Source: Diphasiastrum complanatum (lineage: Eukaryota > Streptophyta > Lycopodiopsida > Lycopodiales > Lycopodiaceae). Taken from it: DNA of 64,000 nt. The notes below the pieces were generated by a model, which was not told where the DNA came from, searched no databases, and was given only the letters and a program-made list of their open reading frames with translations. The stretch spans positions 63,979,614 to 64,043,613 of the forward strand of contig CM055099.1 of the NCBI GenBank assembly GCA_029204225.1. The letters are read 5' to 3'. The position numbers and the translations under genes are program-made. Of the stretch, positions 16,403 through 28,640 are shown one piece after another (position 1 is the first letter of the stretch; the number at the start of each line of letters is the position of its first letter).

Positions 16403-17058
16403 GTGAGACAGTACATGTATTTCAAATCATTGTAATATTAATCATATTGCTCACAGATGCAATTACACTTTATTGATTGACTAGTTGACATTGAACAATG
16501 TGAGTACACAATTTGTGATCATCATTTTTTTGTGATACATAAATTTCTTTATTCACTTGTGCATATGGCAACCAAAGTTGATAGAAAATAGAATTCAATG
16601 TGTTGATAGGTAACAAATTCCAAAAGTGAGATCCATTTACATTCTGTTTTACACTGTGTTTATACCGAGGGGCCTTTTTTCATCAGTCTCAGTATTCCCC
16701 TTGGTTAGCAGAGTGTCCTAGAATGCCTCTGGCCTCCTGGACCCTCTTTATAACCTTCTCTATAAATGTCTCAAAAACAAGTGCAAATTTGGTAGGCTTA
16801 TACCAACGTCAACCTCGGTATACCACTCAAATTAGCTTCAGTATTTCGATGTATGTTCTGAGGCCCTCTAGTGAATTTATAACCCTCTCTATATCCCTCT
16901 CTATAAATGTTTCAAAACCAAGTTCGAATTTGGTAGGCTTATTCCGAGGCCAAATACCGCACCCGAGGCTCGAACCTTCCACTCCCCACGCAACTCATTT
17001 TAAAAACTATCTTTCAAAGAAACGCTCAGCCTTGGAAATCGCCCATTCTCTTGTAGTG
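16403..17058 (+). mobile_element. CACTA element 3' terminus with TIR
   Basis: The element ends at 17058 with CTCTTGTAGTG, the reverse complement of the CACTA-family terminal motif CACTACAAGAG. Subterminal motifs aatttggtaggctta recur at about 16786 and 16926, with ccgagg/cctcgg blocks, as is usual for CACTA subterminal repeats. The next bases are AAT, a possible 3-bp target duplication. The opposite terminus was not found, so the element is 5'-truncated. The last 270 bp are mirrored at 63727-64000. Confidence 0.8.
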
Positions 17059-18000
17059 AATTAACCTCCATATCTGATATTTTAGAGATTCACTGATCAT
17101 CTAGCTATCCTATAGTCCATATAGAATATTATCTCTTGTTCCCAAAACCTGGAGAATCCATTTATTTAAATGACTGGCATGCCTTTTAGCTAGATACAAC
17201 AGTTACATACCTGATCCTATGATTTGAACAGATCAATTTACATGGTTCAACATTACATTATGATCCTTTCAGGTTCGTGATAAACTTCGAAACCCTACTG
17301 ATGCATCAACTCTAGGGACTAGCTTCTATCATTAACAGATCCAATGTAATCCATGTACCCACTTCTAACATCACAATTGACATCCAAATTGGGGAGAAGC
17401 TCAATGGTTACAAAGAGCAATTATGAATACAAGTAAATGAATTCTATCCAAAAAATTAATAGCCGGTATTAAATTTAAAACCATCAAACAATATGAAATG
17501 ACCAGACAGAATGTGTGGCCCACATAACTCACTATCCGAACAGTAAAATTGTGTTGGATACAGTTTAAAAGTTACTGAAATTCTGTTGGTAGGATCTATA
17601 TTTATGTAATTTTGTATTATGAGTTTGGATAGTTTTTGTTAATATTGATGGAGTAAGGCCAATAAAAAAGGAAACAGTCCAATTTTATTGGAAAAATTGT
17701 ACTGAATAGGAACTGATCAAAAATAAAAAACTGATTTCATTTCCTAGTTAAATCCTATGGTAAATTGTATGCAAAAGATTAGACTAGTACTAGTTTTCAT
17801 ACTAGTGGATGATTTTTGTATATCATTGATTCAACCGTGGTATAGGATAGAAATGAAATTGTTTTAAACATTTTCCTGCAGTAATTCACTTTTAACATTT
17901 ATTAATGTCTTTATATCTTCATTGTACCTTAGTTGAAACAGATTTTTAGGGGAGTAAAAACTCTAAGGGGGAAAGAAGAGTGGACATCAGAGGTAGTAAG
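17059..18000. other. Spacer, no gene seen
   Basis: AT-rich single-copy-looking sequence between the CACTA terminus and the LTR element; mirrored at about 62785-63726. No coding frame or repeat recognised. Confidence 0.5.
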
Positions 18001-19290
18001 TGTGATTGGAAAATGTATTTTGCAATTAGGATTTTTTTAACGTAAATTTCAGTTTTACAGAATTTGTTAGTCAATATCACTAATTTGTGACCCAACCGTC
18101 ACATGCGTATGACCACTCAATTCGACTGGAAGTTCTTTATGAATGTCAAAACCAAACTGAGAATCAACATGCAATCAATCCATGCAAGCACAGTACCACA
18201 AATCAGGAAAAAGACTAGCATGCAATCAGAACAATTTCAAATTTTGTCAATTTTACTCACAAAACTGCCAAAATTTCAAACGGCCATAACTTTGGCTACA
18301 GTGCACCAAATTAGGCACTATAAAGCACAATACAGAGAGAGACCAAGTGGCCGAGATGCTTGCCACATCAACTTGCCACTTAGGCTTTACATGTGTGAGA
18401 ACAAAGCAGTCATAATTCTGTAGTAGGGCGTATTTTTACAAGGCCATATCATGCAAAAACATGCAAACACCTCCCCAAGCCCAAAAGTGATGTTACCAAC
18501 AATCTTCAATGATCTATTAGACTTATGTGAAGCATTCACACTAGTCATATGAAGCAGTATAGAATGAGAACAATATTTTGATTTTTCGATTTCGATTGCC
18601 TTTTGTACTAACAGTATTCTCGTCAGAATTTTCCAGAATTACGTAAAAGGAACCAAAAATTGAGTTTTTCAAAAAATCAAAATTTCGACAAAAGGTAGCA
18701 CTTCTCCAAGTTCTTCTAACTTCGTAAGCCTTGCTCTGATACCAATTTAAGAGTCGCCTCCTCAAGATCATGCTTACAAGACAAAACAATAGAGAGCACA
18801 CTGTTGGAGAAACCTCCCAACCAAATAGAAGCAACCAATGAATCTCTAGAAGCTTCACCCCAAGCCAAGGAATAGGAAGCATGAGAGTAGAGAGAGATTC
18901 TGGCAATGAATCAATTACCAAATGGTGGTGTAGTAGAGCGAGCTTGGCCTCGTTATATAAGGCTTAGAACCCCCTGTGCATTTAGTAATGCAAGGTCCCA
19001 ACTCCCCTATACATAGATTCCACTAGAATAGAGTCTCTATGCATGGATCCTCTATTCATAGAATTGCTATTGATACTCTACGCATGCATATAGAGTCTCT
19101 ATGCATGGATCCTCTATTCATAGAATCGCTATTGATACTCTACACATGCATATACTCTACTCACAAGGTTATTAAATACTTGCGGATCATGTCCAGTATG
19201 ATGTGGCATAACTAATAAGTTTGATTCACTGGAGTACCGGGTCTAGGACTATACTGAATCCTATATTCAGGACATGGACATAACATGTAG
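18001..19290 (-). mobile_element. LTR retroelement relic, left copy
   Basis: GCTCTGATACC at 18733-18743 is the inverse of the initiator tRNA-Met primer-binding site. To its right (18745 to about 19290) lies LTR-like DNA with a TATA-like box (ttatataagg near 18954) and an internal 62-bp tandem repeat. To its left is the leader and 5' internal region, without clear gag. Oriented to minus. The outer LTR edge is uncertain; the block near 19205-19285 (ggagtaccgggtctagga..gaatcctatattcaggacatgg) is shared with 30985-31060 and 38325-38385, so one LTR family occurs at four places. Confidence 0.55.
19020..19160. repeat. Tandem repeat, unit about 62 bp (left)
   Basis: Two adjacent units built of tagagtctctatgcatgga, tcctctattcatagaat and gctattgatactctac, inside the LTR-like region. 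Mirrored at about 61625-61765. Confidence 0.85.
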
Positions 19291-19370
19291 GATCCATATG
19301 GCTTAAGATTTGTTCATCTGTAAATTCTACATTCTCATTATAGGATAAAGCATGACTAATTGGAATAAGT

Positions 19371-20395
19371 TCATTTTCGATCTAGGATTGGGTCAGTTGA
19401 AATCCAAGCAACATTCATTATATTAACTGGAAATGTGATGGGAGCATCAAGAGTACGGTCTTCCATGCAAATGTCAATTTCTTTGGATTGGTCATCATGC
19501 TGACACATGGAACCCTCTGTACAATCAATAGTTGCTAGCACTTGATTCAAGTTAACATTATTGGTTTGAGAATCATAATGGGTGCCTTTTCTGCTCGGCC
19601 ACAAGTATGATATGCTGTGGAAGAATCATCATCTCCCTTCAGGATAGCTAGCTTGATCATCCAGGGCTAAAAGCATGGTTTGGTGGTACAAAAAAAGAAC
19701 CCATTTTTCATTGTACCTTTTGGTAGTACATACACTTTTTGGAAATTTTATTACTCATAATTATTTTGAGTTTACATTAAAATTGACATAACTTTTTAGT
19801 CATAAGTCCAATTCAGCGGAGCTTGGTGTGTTAGAAAGCGCTTGATGAGTGCTTTCCAATGATATGTAACATGACATACTTCCGAGCTACGGTTAAAAAG
19901 TTATGGAAAGTCAAAACATTAAAAATGACATAACTTTTTAGTGGTAAGTCCAATTTCAGCAGAGTTTGGTGCGTTAGAAAGCGAGCGCTTTCCAATGATA
20001 TGTTACATGACATTCTTCCAAGGTACGGTTAAAAAGTTATTGCAAGTCAAAAGTATTAGTTGAAAATAGTGTATAACAATACAAAAGTGCATTTCTACCC
20101 AAAAAAGGTAGTGTAGTCCATGTTGTACCACCAGACCATGCTTTTAGCCCCAAGTCAATGGATCAACTTTTATTGCTTCCTCCAGATTTTCAAATGTAAT
20201 TTTGCCTGTACCCCAGTTGTGAATTACTTGCGCAACTCATAGCCAAGGACGTCCCAATAACATACGGTAAGCTGATGGAGCGTCTGGTAAGTGCATTACT
20301 ACAAAAGTAATGATGAATTGGACACCAACAATTTTAACTGGTATATTTTTCACCATGGCCTTTGGTTGAACAGTAGATTGATCTGCCAATTTCTA
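19371..20395 (-). pseudogene. Gypsy-type retropepsin relic, left copy
   Basis: Mirror of 60391-61415. The minus strand at 20395-20151 encodes the C-terminal part of a retroviral-type aspartic protease domain (AYRMLLGRPWL, then a stop, then VIHNWGTGKITF). The frame is interrupted by the MITE-like element at 19664-20150 and resumes at 19663-19371 with an unrecognised acidic stretch. The N-terminal DTG active-site region is missing, so no active enzyme is possible. Confidence 0.7.
19664..20150. mobile_element. 487-bp MITE-like element, left copy
   Basis: Bounded by terminal inverted repeats GGGCTAAAAGCATGGT...ACCATGCTTTTAGCCC that continue with one mismatch into a GGTGGTAC block. It encodes nothing. 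Inside are two direct copies of about 135 bp (tccaat..ttggaaagcgc..aaaaagttat). It interrupts the gypsy protease relic. The target-site duplication is ambiguous because of flanking G and C runs. Confidence 0.8.
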
Positions 20396-20718
20396 GGCTT
20401 TAACTTTGTAAGACCCCACTTGGCACACAATTTCATAGACCACTGCAATAAAGAAAACCTTGTTGTGAACTTGGCATAATGGAAGTTTGAACTTATTATA
20501 ACTTATTATGCAAAAGTATGAACTTCTTATGCTACTATTCATGTCTGAAGAATAGATTATTTTACAAAGATATGAGCAACAATGTTGATGATTGTACAAA
20601 AATATTGCATGTACACGTTACCAAATTGCTTTCAAAATAGAATATTTTTGACAAACAAATCTAATGGTCATGTCATGTCTGAGAGCAATTTATATATTAC
20701 ACTTAAAATCATATATGC

Positions 20719-20724
20719 TTTATT
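20719..20724 (-). terminator. Poly(A) signal, left glycine-rich gene
   Basis: AATAAA on the minus strand, about 280 bp after the stop codon; mirrored at 60062-60067. Confidence 0.4.
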
Positions 20725-21002
20725 GTAAAGTTGATGCGGATTACACAAATTATAGTTCACCTTGTCACAAAAGTTTGACATACAATCACACGATTATTAT
20801 GGTAATTAAAGCTCATTGCGATCTCTATACAAAATACTATAGTCTCTGGAACCAATATGCGGCTAGTAACTGTATGTCATTCTGATTCTTAAATCAAACA
20901 TCTGGCGTCGTCATGCTGAGAACTACAGTTGGAAGTTGATGCGTTAACGGTGATACTTAGTTCACCTGCTGCTACTGAATATCCATTTCCTGGAGCAGTG
21001 TC

Positions 21003-22016
<1,014 letters not shown>

Positions 22017-22163
22017 CTTGCAAATGCGTACTACTACTGTGATGACTGATTCAATAGAACGAGCAATAATACTTTGGAATGAAAGAGGAAAATTGGCTCT
22101 AGGTGATAATATGATAGAATACTTTGCATAAACTGAGATGATTTTAGTTAAGAGTTGAGTGTA

Positions 22164-22170
22164 ATTTATA
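22164..22170 (-). promoter_or_regulatory. TATA box of left glycine-rich gene
   Basis: TATAAAT on the minus strand, about 147 bp before the ATG at 22016; identical setting to 58609-58615. Confidence 0.6.
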
Positions 22171-22647
22171 TTGCCCTGCTCTGTTCGCTCGCTGAAATTT
22201 CCTCCAGCTCCACTGAGACTGTCAACCTCATCACCTTGAGCCTCATACTACGTGGCCAGCGAGTCGGTGCCACTGTCCATTTGTTTTGGTCATAAACTTT
22301 TTGCTGCATCATCTACTATATTCCACTATAGTAGACACCAGGTAGCAGGCGTTGACTCCTCATGAGCAATTCACCACGCACAAATTTTTGTTGATTATTA
22401 CGTATACTCCAGTTGCTGCTATTGTGCCAGAAGAAGAGAGGGGGATCGGCTGCGCAAACATGAGATTGGCAATGGCTTCATTACACATTGCCCAGAATAA
22501 AAAATACTTAGGGAAACCGATACTCTTTTCAAATGGAATGTGGGAAGTTGACGGCGAAATCGGAAGGAGTACTGGTGTTGAGTTGCCCACCGCACTCTTA
22601 TTAGGCCATGTGGCACTAAATAAACGAAAACATGATATTTGAAATTC

Positions 22648-22686
<39 letters not shown>

Positions 22687-23629
22687 CATTTTTTGTATCA
22701 CAAGCTAAACATCTGTCTAGAAGAGTTTTTTTAAGCCTCATAATTCACTATCCATATAGTAGCACATAGCATCCAGTATAAAATAGTTAATAAGAAGTGG
22801 GCTAATTAACCATGCAAATATTGGCACATCAGTGTCAAAAGTCCATTGTTATATTTATGAAACAACAATACTCTAACCTTACCCAAGAATGTAAGCCCTT
22901 CTTCCCAAAATACAAATTTGTTTTGTGATATTCGTGTGCTTTATTTGATGAAGGTCACGAATCTTGCAAAGGTGCAAATGAATTTTTTTTATTACCAATA
23001 TTGTCCCCAAATAGAATAATGTCGCTTGATGAAAGTGAAGGTAAAACCTCTAGAGAAAAGGAAGAGTTTAAAAATCATGACCATAATTACAATCCACAGA
23101 AGAAATAAATGTTGGGCGGTCTCATTATGTAATTTACAAATCGGATAGGCCTTCTACATATACAAGTGCCCTTAAGTTTTTCAAGGGTAAAGATTGTGCT
23201 GTAAGACTATAGGAAAAATTATTTACTTTAGGGTAGGGAATGTTTCTAAATTGAAAACCATAGGATTCTTAAAAAATCTCCCACCTTTCAATCTTCGTTT
23301 AATAGGTTAAGAGGTATATTTGTGGTGTGTTTGGTTAAAACTGGAGAAGCAATATTGGAAGCAATGGCCGCTTTGAAAAAGAAAGGAAATTTACATGTTT
23401 TAGGGAGAGTGAAAGTCAATAACTAAAAACTGAGAAAATTGAAAGGTTATAAATGATTTCAGAAGATGAGAAACTGTACACGAATATAAAGCAAGTATAG
23501 AAGCCATTTTGTTGTTGGGTTATGTGATAAGTGGAATATTTTAGATGTCTCTGTTTATTAAAGAAGAGAAACAATGAGATAGTTGATCTAACATAATGAG
23601 CAAGGCCACCATATTTTCTTAACAAATCT
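22171..23629. other. 5' flank of left glycine-rich gene
   Basis: No gene accepted. A 96-codon frame at 22352-22642 (plus) is antisense to the promoter region and has no recognisable domain. A (CT)n tract of about 15 units lies at 22651-22681. The rest (22690-23629) is AT-rich, mirrored at 57150-58070, and also present in diverged form at 32290-33300. Confidence 0.5.
22651..22681. repeat. (CT)n microsatellite
   Basis: About 15 units; counterparts are (GA)n at 58088-58128 and at 33316-33364, at the same place upstream of each glycine-rich gene copy. Confidence 0.9.
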
Positions 23630-24020
23630 TTGAGAAAATAACTAAGTCATCGACAAACTTGTGTGAGATAAGTAACATCCTGGTAAAGCCATAGGTGAAA
23701 TTACTTGTCCTATCCTAACTACTTGATTTTGAAGAATATCAAGTAACATTGGGGACGATGGGCAGCCTTGCCTAATGCCACAATAAAGAGGAATGTGGTT
23801 TGTCATGATCCCATTATGAAAAATTCTAGAATTAGCAAAGTGATGGATAACTTATGAAAGAGAGATAAAATAAAGAAGACGAACCCTTTTTCTTCTTATA
23901 ATAGGCAGATAATATACTTTAAATTGATATGGTCAAGTGGGGCATCTCACACGTCTATACTTTCGATAAAATTGAATTGCTCAAGCTAGAGGTGCACTCT
24001 GTTCCACTTCAATTGTCGTA
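23630..24020 (-). pseudogene. LINE reverse-transcriptase relic, left
   Basis: Mirror of 56760-57150. The minus strand encodes CGIRQGCPSSPMLLDI, the LINE-type RT motif usually written as G.RQGCPLSP, followed after a frame change by KFVDDLVIFSK, which corresponds to the catalytic [FY].DD motif. Stops and frameshifts make it non-functional. Confidence 0.7.
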
Positions 24021-24377
24021 TGGATGTCAATTGTGAGTTGAGACAATGCCTAGAGGCTCTACTCTGAGATGTGGAGATAATTAGTATGTGATAGAAATGA
24101 GAGCTCAAATCTATCAGCTCTCAAAAACCTCAGTATGGTATATATTGGATGCATGATGGGAAGGAGCTACCTTATCAATGAGTTTCACAACTACTTATCA
24201 GGATTTACATTTCATGTCTATGAATCATAAGCTAGCAATCTACTTGGTCAACAAAACATCTATATTTGTGTATGTTGTTATCACAAGAAGACAAATATTA
24301 TAGATTTGTGTAAATTTCTAATAAGCATGAGATTGAAGATCAAATGCCTAGATTGTGGCCAAAACATTCAGAGACCA

Positions 24378-24565
24378 CACACACACACACACACACACAC
24401 AAGTGGCTAAGCCTGTCGATGATGGGCGGCTGGAGGTCAAAGGCGGTAGAGAATGTGTTAGTACGAAATGTGTGCTTGTATGCAATGTATGCAAGTTTAG
24501 GGTTTCGAGAGCCTAGTAGAGGTTTGTGTGTGTGCGTGTATACATGTATGAGTGTGTTGTGTGTG

Positions 24566-24657
<92 letters not shown>

Positions 24658-24673
24658 ACGTGCGTGTGTGTGT

Positions 24674-24710
<37 letters not shown>

Positions 24711-24715
24711 GTTTT
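24378..24715. repeat. CA/GT microsatellites flanking spacer (left)
   Basis: (CA)n at 24378-24401 and a long, partly interrupted (GT)n at 24568-24715, separated by about 165 bp of non-repetitive DNA. Mirrored at 56104-56240 and 56358-56395. The right copy of the long tract is much shorter. Confidence 0.9.
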
Positions 24716-24720
24716 GACAG

Positions 24721-25460
24721 GCAGCCATTGATCTGGGTGGCGGCTTGTGGTCGAGACATGTGGATGATGCTCAGAGCGAGTGATTGATGATCTACTTAGC
24801 CATTCTTCCCCTCCCCATGTCTATGGCACAACACTCTTTTCATTTTCAATTTTTTTTGCAAGATGCATTGCGCGTGCCCCTCCATGTTGCCGAGAGAGTG
24901 GAAAATGTAAAAGTGGGTTTGTGCCAAGGCCCACTCCCCCCCAAAAAATGGGGGGAGACAGGGGTAGGGAAATGTGTGGGGAGGCTAAATACTCCCCTTC
25001 CTCCCCCCACTCCCACCCACATCCCCCCAAAACAGAAAACCTTTTTTCTGGGACTCAGGGATGGGGCCTCTTTATTTTTTCGAGGGGAGGGGAGGGGGTG
25101 CAATTAAAATCAAGAGCCCTTTTAAGAAAACAACTCTCCCCCACAAATTAGAGATCGAATGTGGCCCGAGGTTGCCTCATTGTGGCCTGTCACATGGCAA
25201 ACCATGCAGGCTTGGGGTTTGCCACGTGGAAAGCCACATAGGCCTACCATAGGGTTGTGTAACATGCCACATATGCATGTCATAGGCATGCTATTTGCCA
25301 AGCTTGTCATAGGCTGCCACATGGCAAATTATACATAATTGGGTCGCCATGTGGCAAATCACGTAGGCATACCATAGGCTTGTGTGGTGAACCAACCAAG
25401 GGGTGGGTGGATCGGGGAGGGGGGTCGCGTGGGGTGGTTGGTGTGCGAACCTACTCATAA
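24721..25460. other. C-rich and CCATGTGG-palindrome DNA (left)
   Basis: No gene accepted. 24930-25110 is C/G-homopolymer-rich (cccccc, gggggag). 25160-25400 contains repeated short palindromes around tgccacatggcaaa and ccatgtggcaaa, so either strand could fold into many small hairpins. Mirrored at 49141-49870 with small indels. Confidence 0.5.
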
Positions 25461-25469
25461 ATGGCATTA

Positions 25470-25790
25470 TTTTGGTGAGTGAGTATGCATGTGTATGTGC
25501 ATGTATGCATAAATGTGTATATGTGTAGAAATGTATGCATGCTTTTGTGCATATGTGTATTTGTATGTGTACTTGTGTATGTGTGTGTTTTTGTATGTGA
25601 GCAAAGGTGTATGTAGATGCATGTGTATGTGTATGTGGGCATATATGTTTGTGTATATGTGTTTTTTTATGTATGTTTATGTTTACATGGGTGTATGTGT
25701 ATATTTGTATGTGCATGTGTTTATCTTTATGTTTGTTTATGTATGTTTATGTTTACATGGGTGTATGTGTATATTCGTATGTATATCTTC
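25470..25790. repeat. Irregular TG/TA-rich array (left)
   Basis: Irregular repeats of tgtatgtgta, tgtgtatgtt and tacatgggtgtatg. A unit of about 66 bp (gtatgtttatgtttacatgggtgtatg) occurs twice, near 25670 and 25740. Mirrored by a much longer array at 48040-49110. Confidence 0.85.
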
Positions 25791-25796
25791 CTTTTC

Positions 25797-27870
25797 CCTA
25801 CTGCGTGAGTTCACATATGAAGATCATTTGATATGATAAACTTCTGCCTAGAAAGCAGTCACTACACATGTGAACCAGCGTTAGATCTAAATGTTCTTGC
25901 AATACTTCTCCATTGTGTGAAGTTCAGATATGTGCTCCTTTTAAAAAGTTCTTCCCTCAGGTTTGAAATCACTATGGATTGACAATTCTTGAAAGTATGA
26001 AGTCTTCCGCTGCTGAAAGTTTGCGCTCACACCTCTGTCGAAAAGTCTGACCTTGGTTGTGCGGTTTAATTTGTGAAGATATGTCTTTGTATAAATCTAT
26101 GTTTGTCGATAGTGGCAGATTTGAATGAACCTCTACTTATATGTATTGCACAAACCATTCTATCAATGTCATTGTTGGTCTGCATGTGGTCTTTGAAGCT
26201 CAATGTTTATGTAGATCATATTGGAAGGATGAGGGCCAGGCCACTGATGTGGTTACTATCCTATTTGCAAGCTATACCAAATGTTGAAGTTATCCAATGT
26301 TCTCTTGAGAAGGACTCTAATTGGAAAACCTTATTTGCTATCTAGGCACCCATCAAGCTATGTAGCCTCTGAATGTGAGTGTTGTGGCTAATCAACATTT
26401 CCTTGTTAACAAGATATGCAAAGTTTTGAGCCTATGTGTGTCCACAACTCAGTCTATCAAGTCAATGTTTTGGTTAAATAGGGGAAAGAGTATCTCTTGT
26501 GCTGTGGACTACTTTGTTCAATGTTGAAGTGGATTTAAATCTTTTCTAGTGTGAGATGGTATTGTCTCAATTTCATGAATTAGAGCTATAGAACTCCAGA
26601 TACTTTGAAGTGGTCATGATTAGGCCAAAATAAGGTGCTATTCTGGTAATCCATGACACTTTGCATTGACATGTCACATCTCAATCAAGGTTTTGAATCC
26701 CACAAAAATTGATAGGTTGTGGCCTTCAAAACCAAAATAAAAGGGCAAATTTTAGCCTATCCATTGTTTCACAGCAAGCCCTAGGAAGGTGTAGTTTAAA
26801 CTTGCTATTAAAGACAAACATTAATCCATCATCAGATGCTTAATAAGTTTCAGGAAGTGCTTGCAAAACTCAACAAATTGTAACAATTATGGCCATATGC
26901 AAATAGCTAATCCCATATGAGGATATCATTGGACATGTGGAGATTTCAAGCCAAAAATCATGGAGGTTTTGGAAACCTAATAAACATACCAAAAAAGCTC
27001 AAGTTTACAATCTGGATTCAACCCTTCACTTAGCGGCCAATTACTTTGGAAATTTATAGATATCACAGAGTAATCTAAATGAACAATAGTAAAAACTCAA
27101 ATATTGTAACATGGTGCCCTCACGGTTTTCTCGAGATAAAAGGGAAAATTGTAACTAGTTGCTCAAAAAAAATATGGTTCACCTAGTTACTTTGGAAATT
27201 TGTAAATGCTACAGAGTAACCCAAATGGAGCAACTAGTCCTTGGAACATTAAAAGCTCACACAGAGCCATGTCAGACAGTCGACCTACTCAAATGAAAGG
27301 AGAAAAAAATTATTCATTGCTCAAAATGGCATTATAAAGAGCACATGAGAACAAATAGACACACGTAAATCATGATAATAATGGTGAGTAATTTCAAGGT
27401 GGAGACAAGAAACTCAAATTTCAGTGTTCAAAAGATCAAATCTACTGTGACCACAACTTGTAAACTTTCTTCCAACTCTAGGGATTTGTTAATGCTTGCT
27501 ATAAGACCTATTTTAGTGGTGGTCGATGATGACACAGTTCGTACCCTTAAATTGCAACCAGATGTATTTAGACTATACTCATCTTATATAATTGCAATCA
27601 GATGCACACACACGAATAGAAAAAAAAACATAAACTGAATTAATGCCAAACGTCCTTGCATTGACCAGTTGTTTATGCAAACCAAAAAATGACCGTATAC
27701 AATATCACACATGAATCCTGATAGCAGATTGGCGAAACAAATAGATTCTTATGACAACATATCAGCCAACTCCAAGATTTTTTCCATGTATGATCTGCGA
27801 CAAATAAGATTGAAAAATATTAGATGAGACTTGATGATACAATAGAGAGAAAAAGTATTAATAACAATCT
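25797..27870. other. Unannotated inner-arm DNA (left)
   Basis: No gene recognised; the longest frames (26073-26345, 27372-27638) change frame in the mirrored copy. A block of about 50 bp (ttactttggaaattt..gagtaa) occurs twice, near 27040 and 27188. Mirrored at 42690-44658. Confidence 0.45.
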
Positions 27871-28010
27871 CCCATGTGCACATGCAACTTACCATCACAT
27901 ATTGTTGAGAAAATCAAGTGGCAAATTATTAATAACAATCTCCCATGTGCACATGCAACTTACCGTCACATACTGTTGAAAAAATCAAGTGGCAAATTTT
28001 CATCATGTGG
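27870..28010. repeat. Tandem duplication, unit about 68 bp (left)
   Basis: Two copies of a unit with aataacaatctcccatgtgc, acatgcaacttac and tgttga..aaatcaagtggcaaatt. The same duplication is present at about 42440-42580, so it predates the palindrome. Confidence 0.8.
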
Positions 28011-28375
28011 ATCTGAAGATGTCCAACCAAGGGGGGCCGCACTATGAACTATGGACCTCTCACACAACTCCATGCCCCATTCTCTTGCTTGCGCATCCAT
28101 TTTGACTATGTGGGGCACACCGTGGAGTGTGATAAAGAATCCATAATACTTTTAGCCACGGCAAATGCAGATTCACAAAGTTCATCAGACCATAAATTTC
28201 ATTCTGGAATACCCTCGGCATGTGTGCCATTCACAGCTATGTCTATCGAAAAGTCTGCAAAAACAAGCTCCACAGGTCCGAAGGGGGTTGGTTGGCCTCT
28301 AATGCTGCCATTATGGCAAAACAATTCGAGGTACTCTTCTTATAAGGTACTTAGCATCCTTTCAAATGCATATTA
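27960..28375 (-). pseudogene. Unrecognised coding relic, left copy
   Basis: Minus-strand counterpart of 42045-42470. It matches that reading frame but has lost about 10 bp near 28150, which shifts the frame, so this copy is the more damaged. It shares the TGA at about 28208 with the right copy. Function unknown. Confidence 0.4.
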
Positions 28376-28439
28376 AGCTCACGCTTATATTTTTACCCAT
28401 TAATACCATATTGAAATTAATGTCAAATTTTGATTATTA

Positions 28440-28640
28440 ACACATTCAGACAAAGGAGACAAAACAGTACTTAGATCTCTTTGCATTCGATATCACTGAA
28501 CATAGTACATGATCCCTCTTTATGTTAGGGCTTAACCTACCATAAGCTGACACGTGTGCCACTACCCATGTTCTATTCTAAACAAGACATATAACCATTG
28601 TTACTGGTCTGATTGTTTACATCAACATCGGACGTTGACA
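28440..28640 (-). mobile_element. Truncated copia LTR (left)
   Basis: The LTR begins on the minus strand with TGTCAACG at 28640, directly after a polypurine tract (inverse of ctcccccttca, 28641-28651). It is cut at about 28440, where sequence homologous to 41988 onward follows; the right copy continues for about 260 bp more of LTR-like DNA. Confidence 0.65.

Noticed and set aside
22352-22642. A 96-codon frame upstream of the left glycine-rich gene
   Set aside because: It lies antisense in the promoter region, has no domain, and is deleted in the diverged third copy.
24340-24787. Thr-His and Val-Cys frames near the GT tract
   Set aside because: Microsatellite translation.
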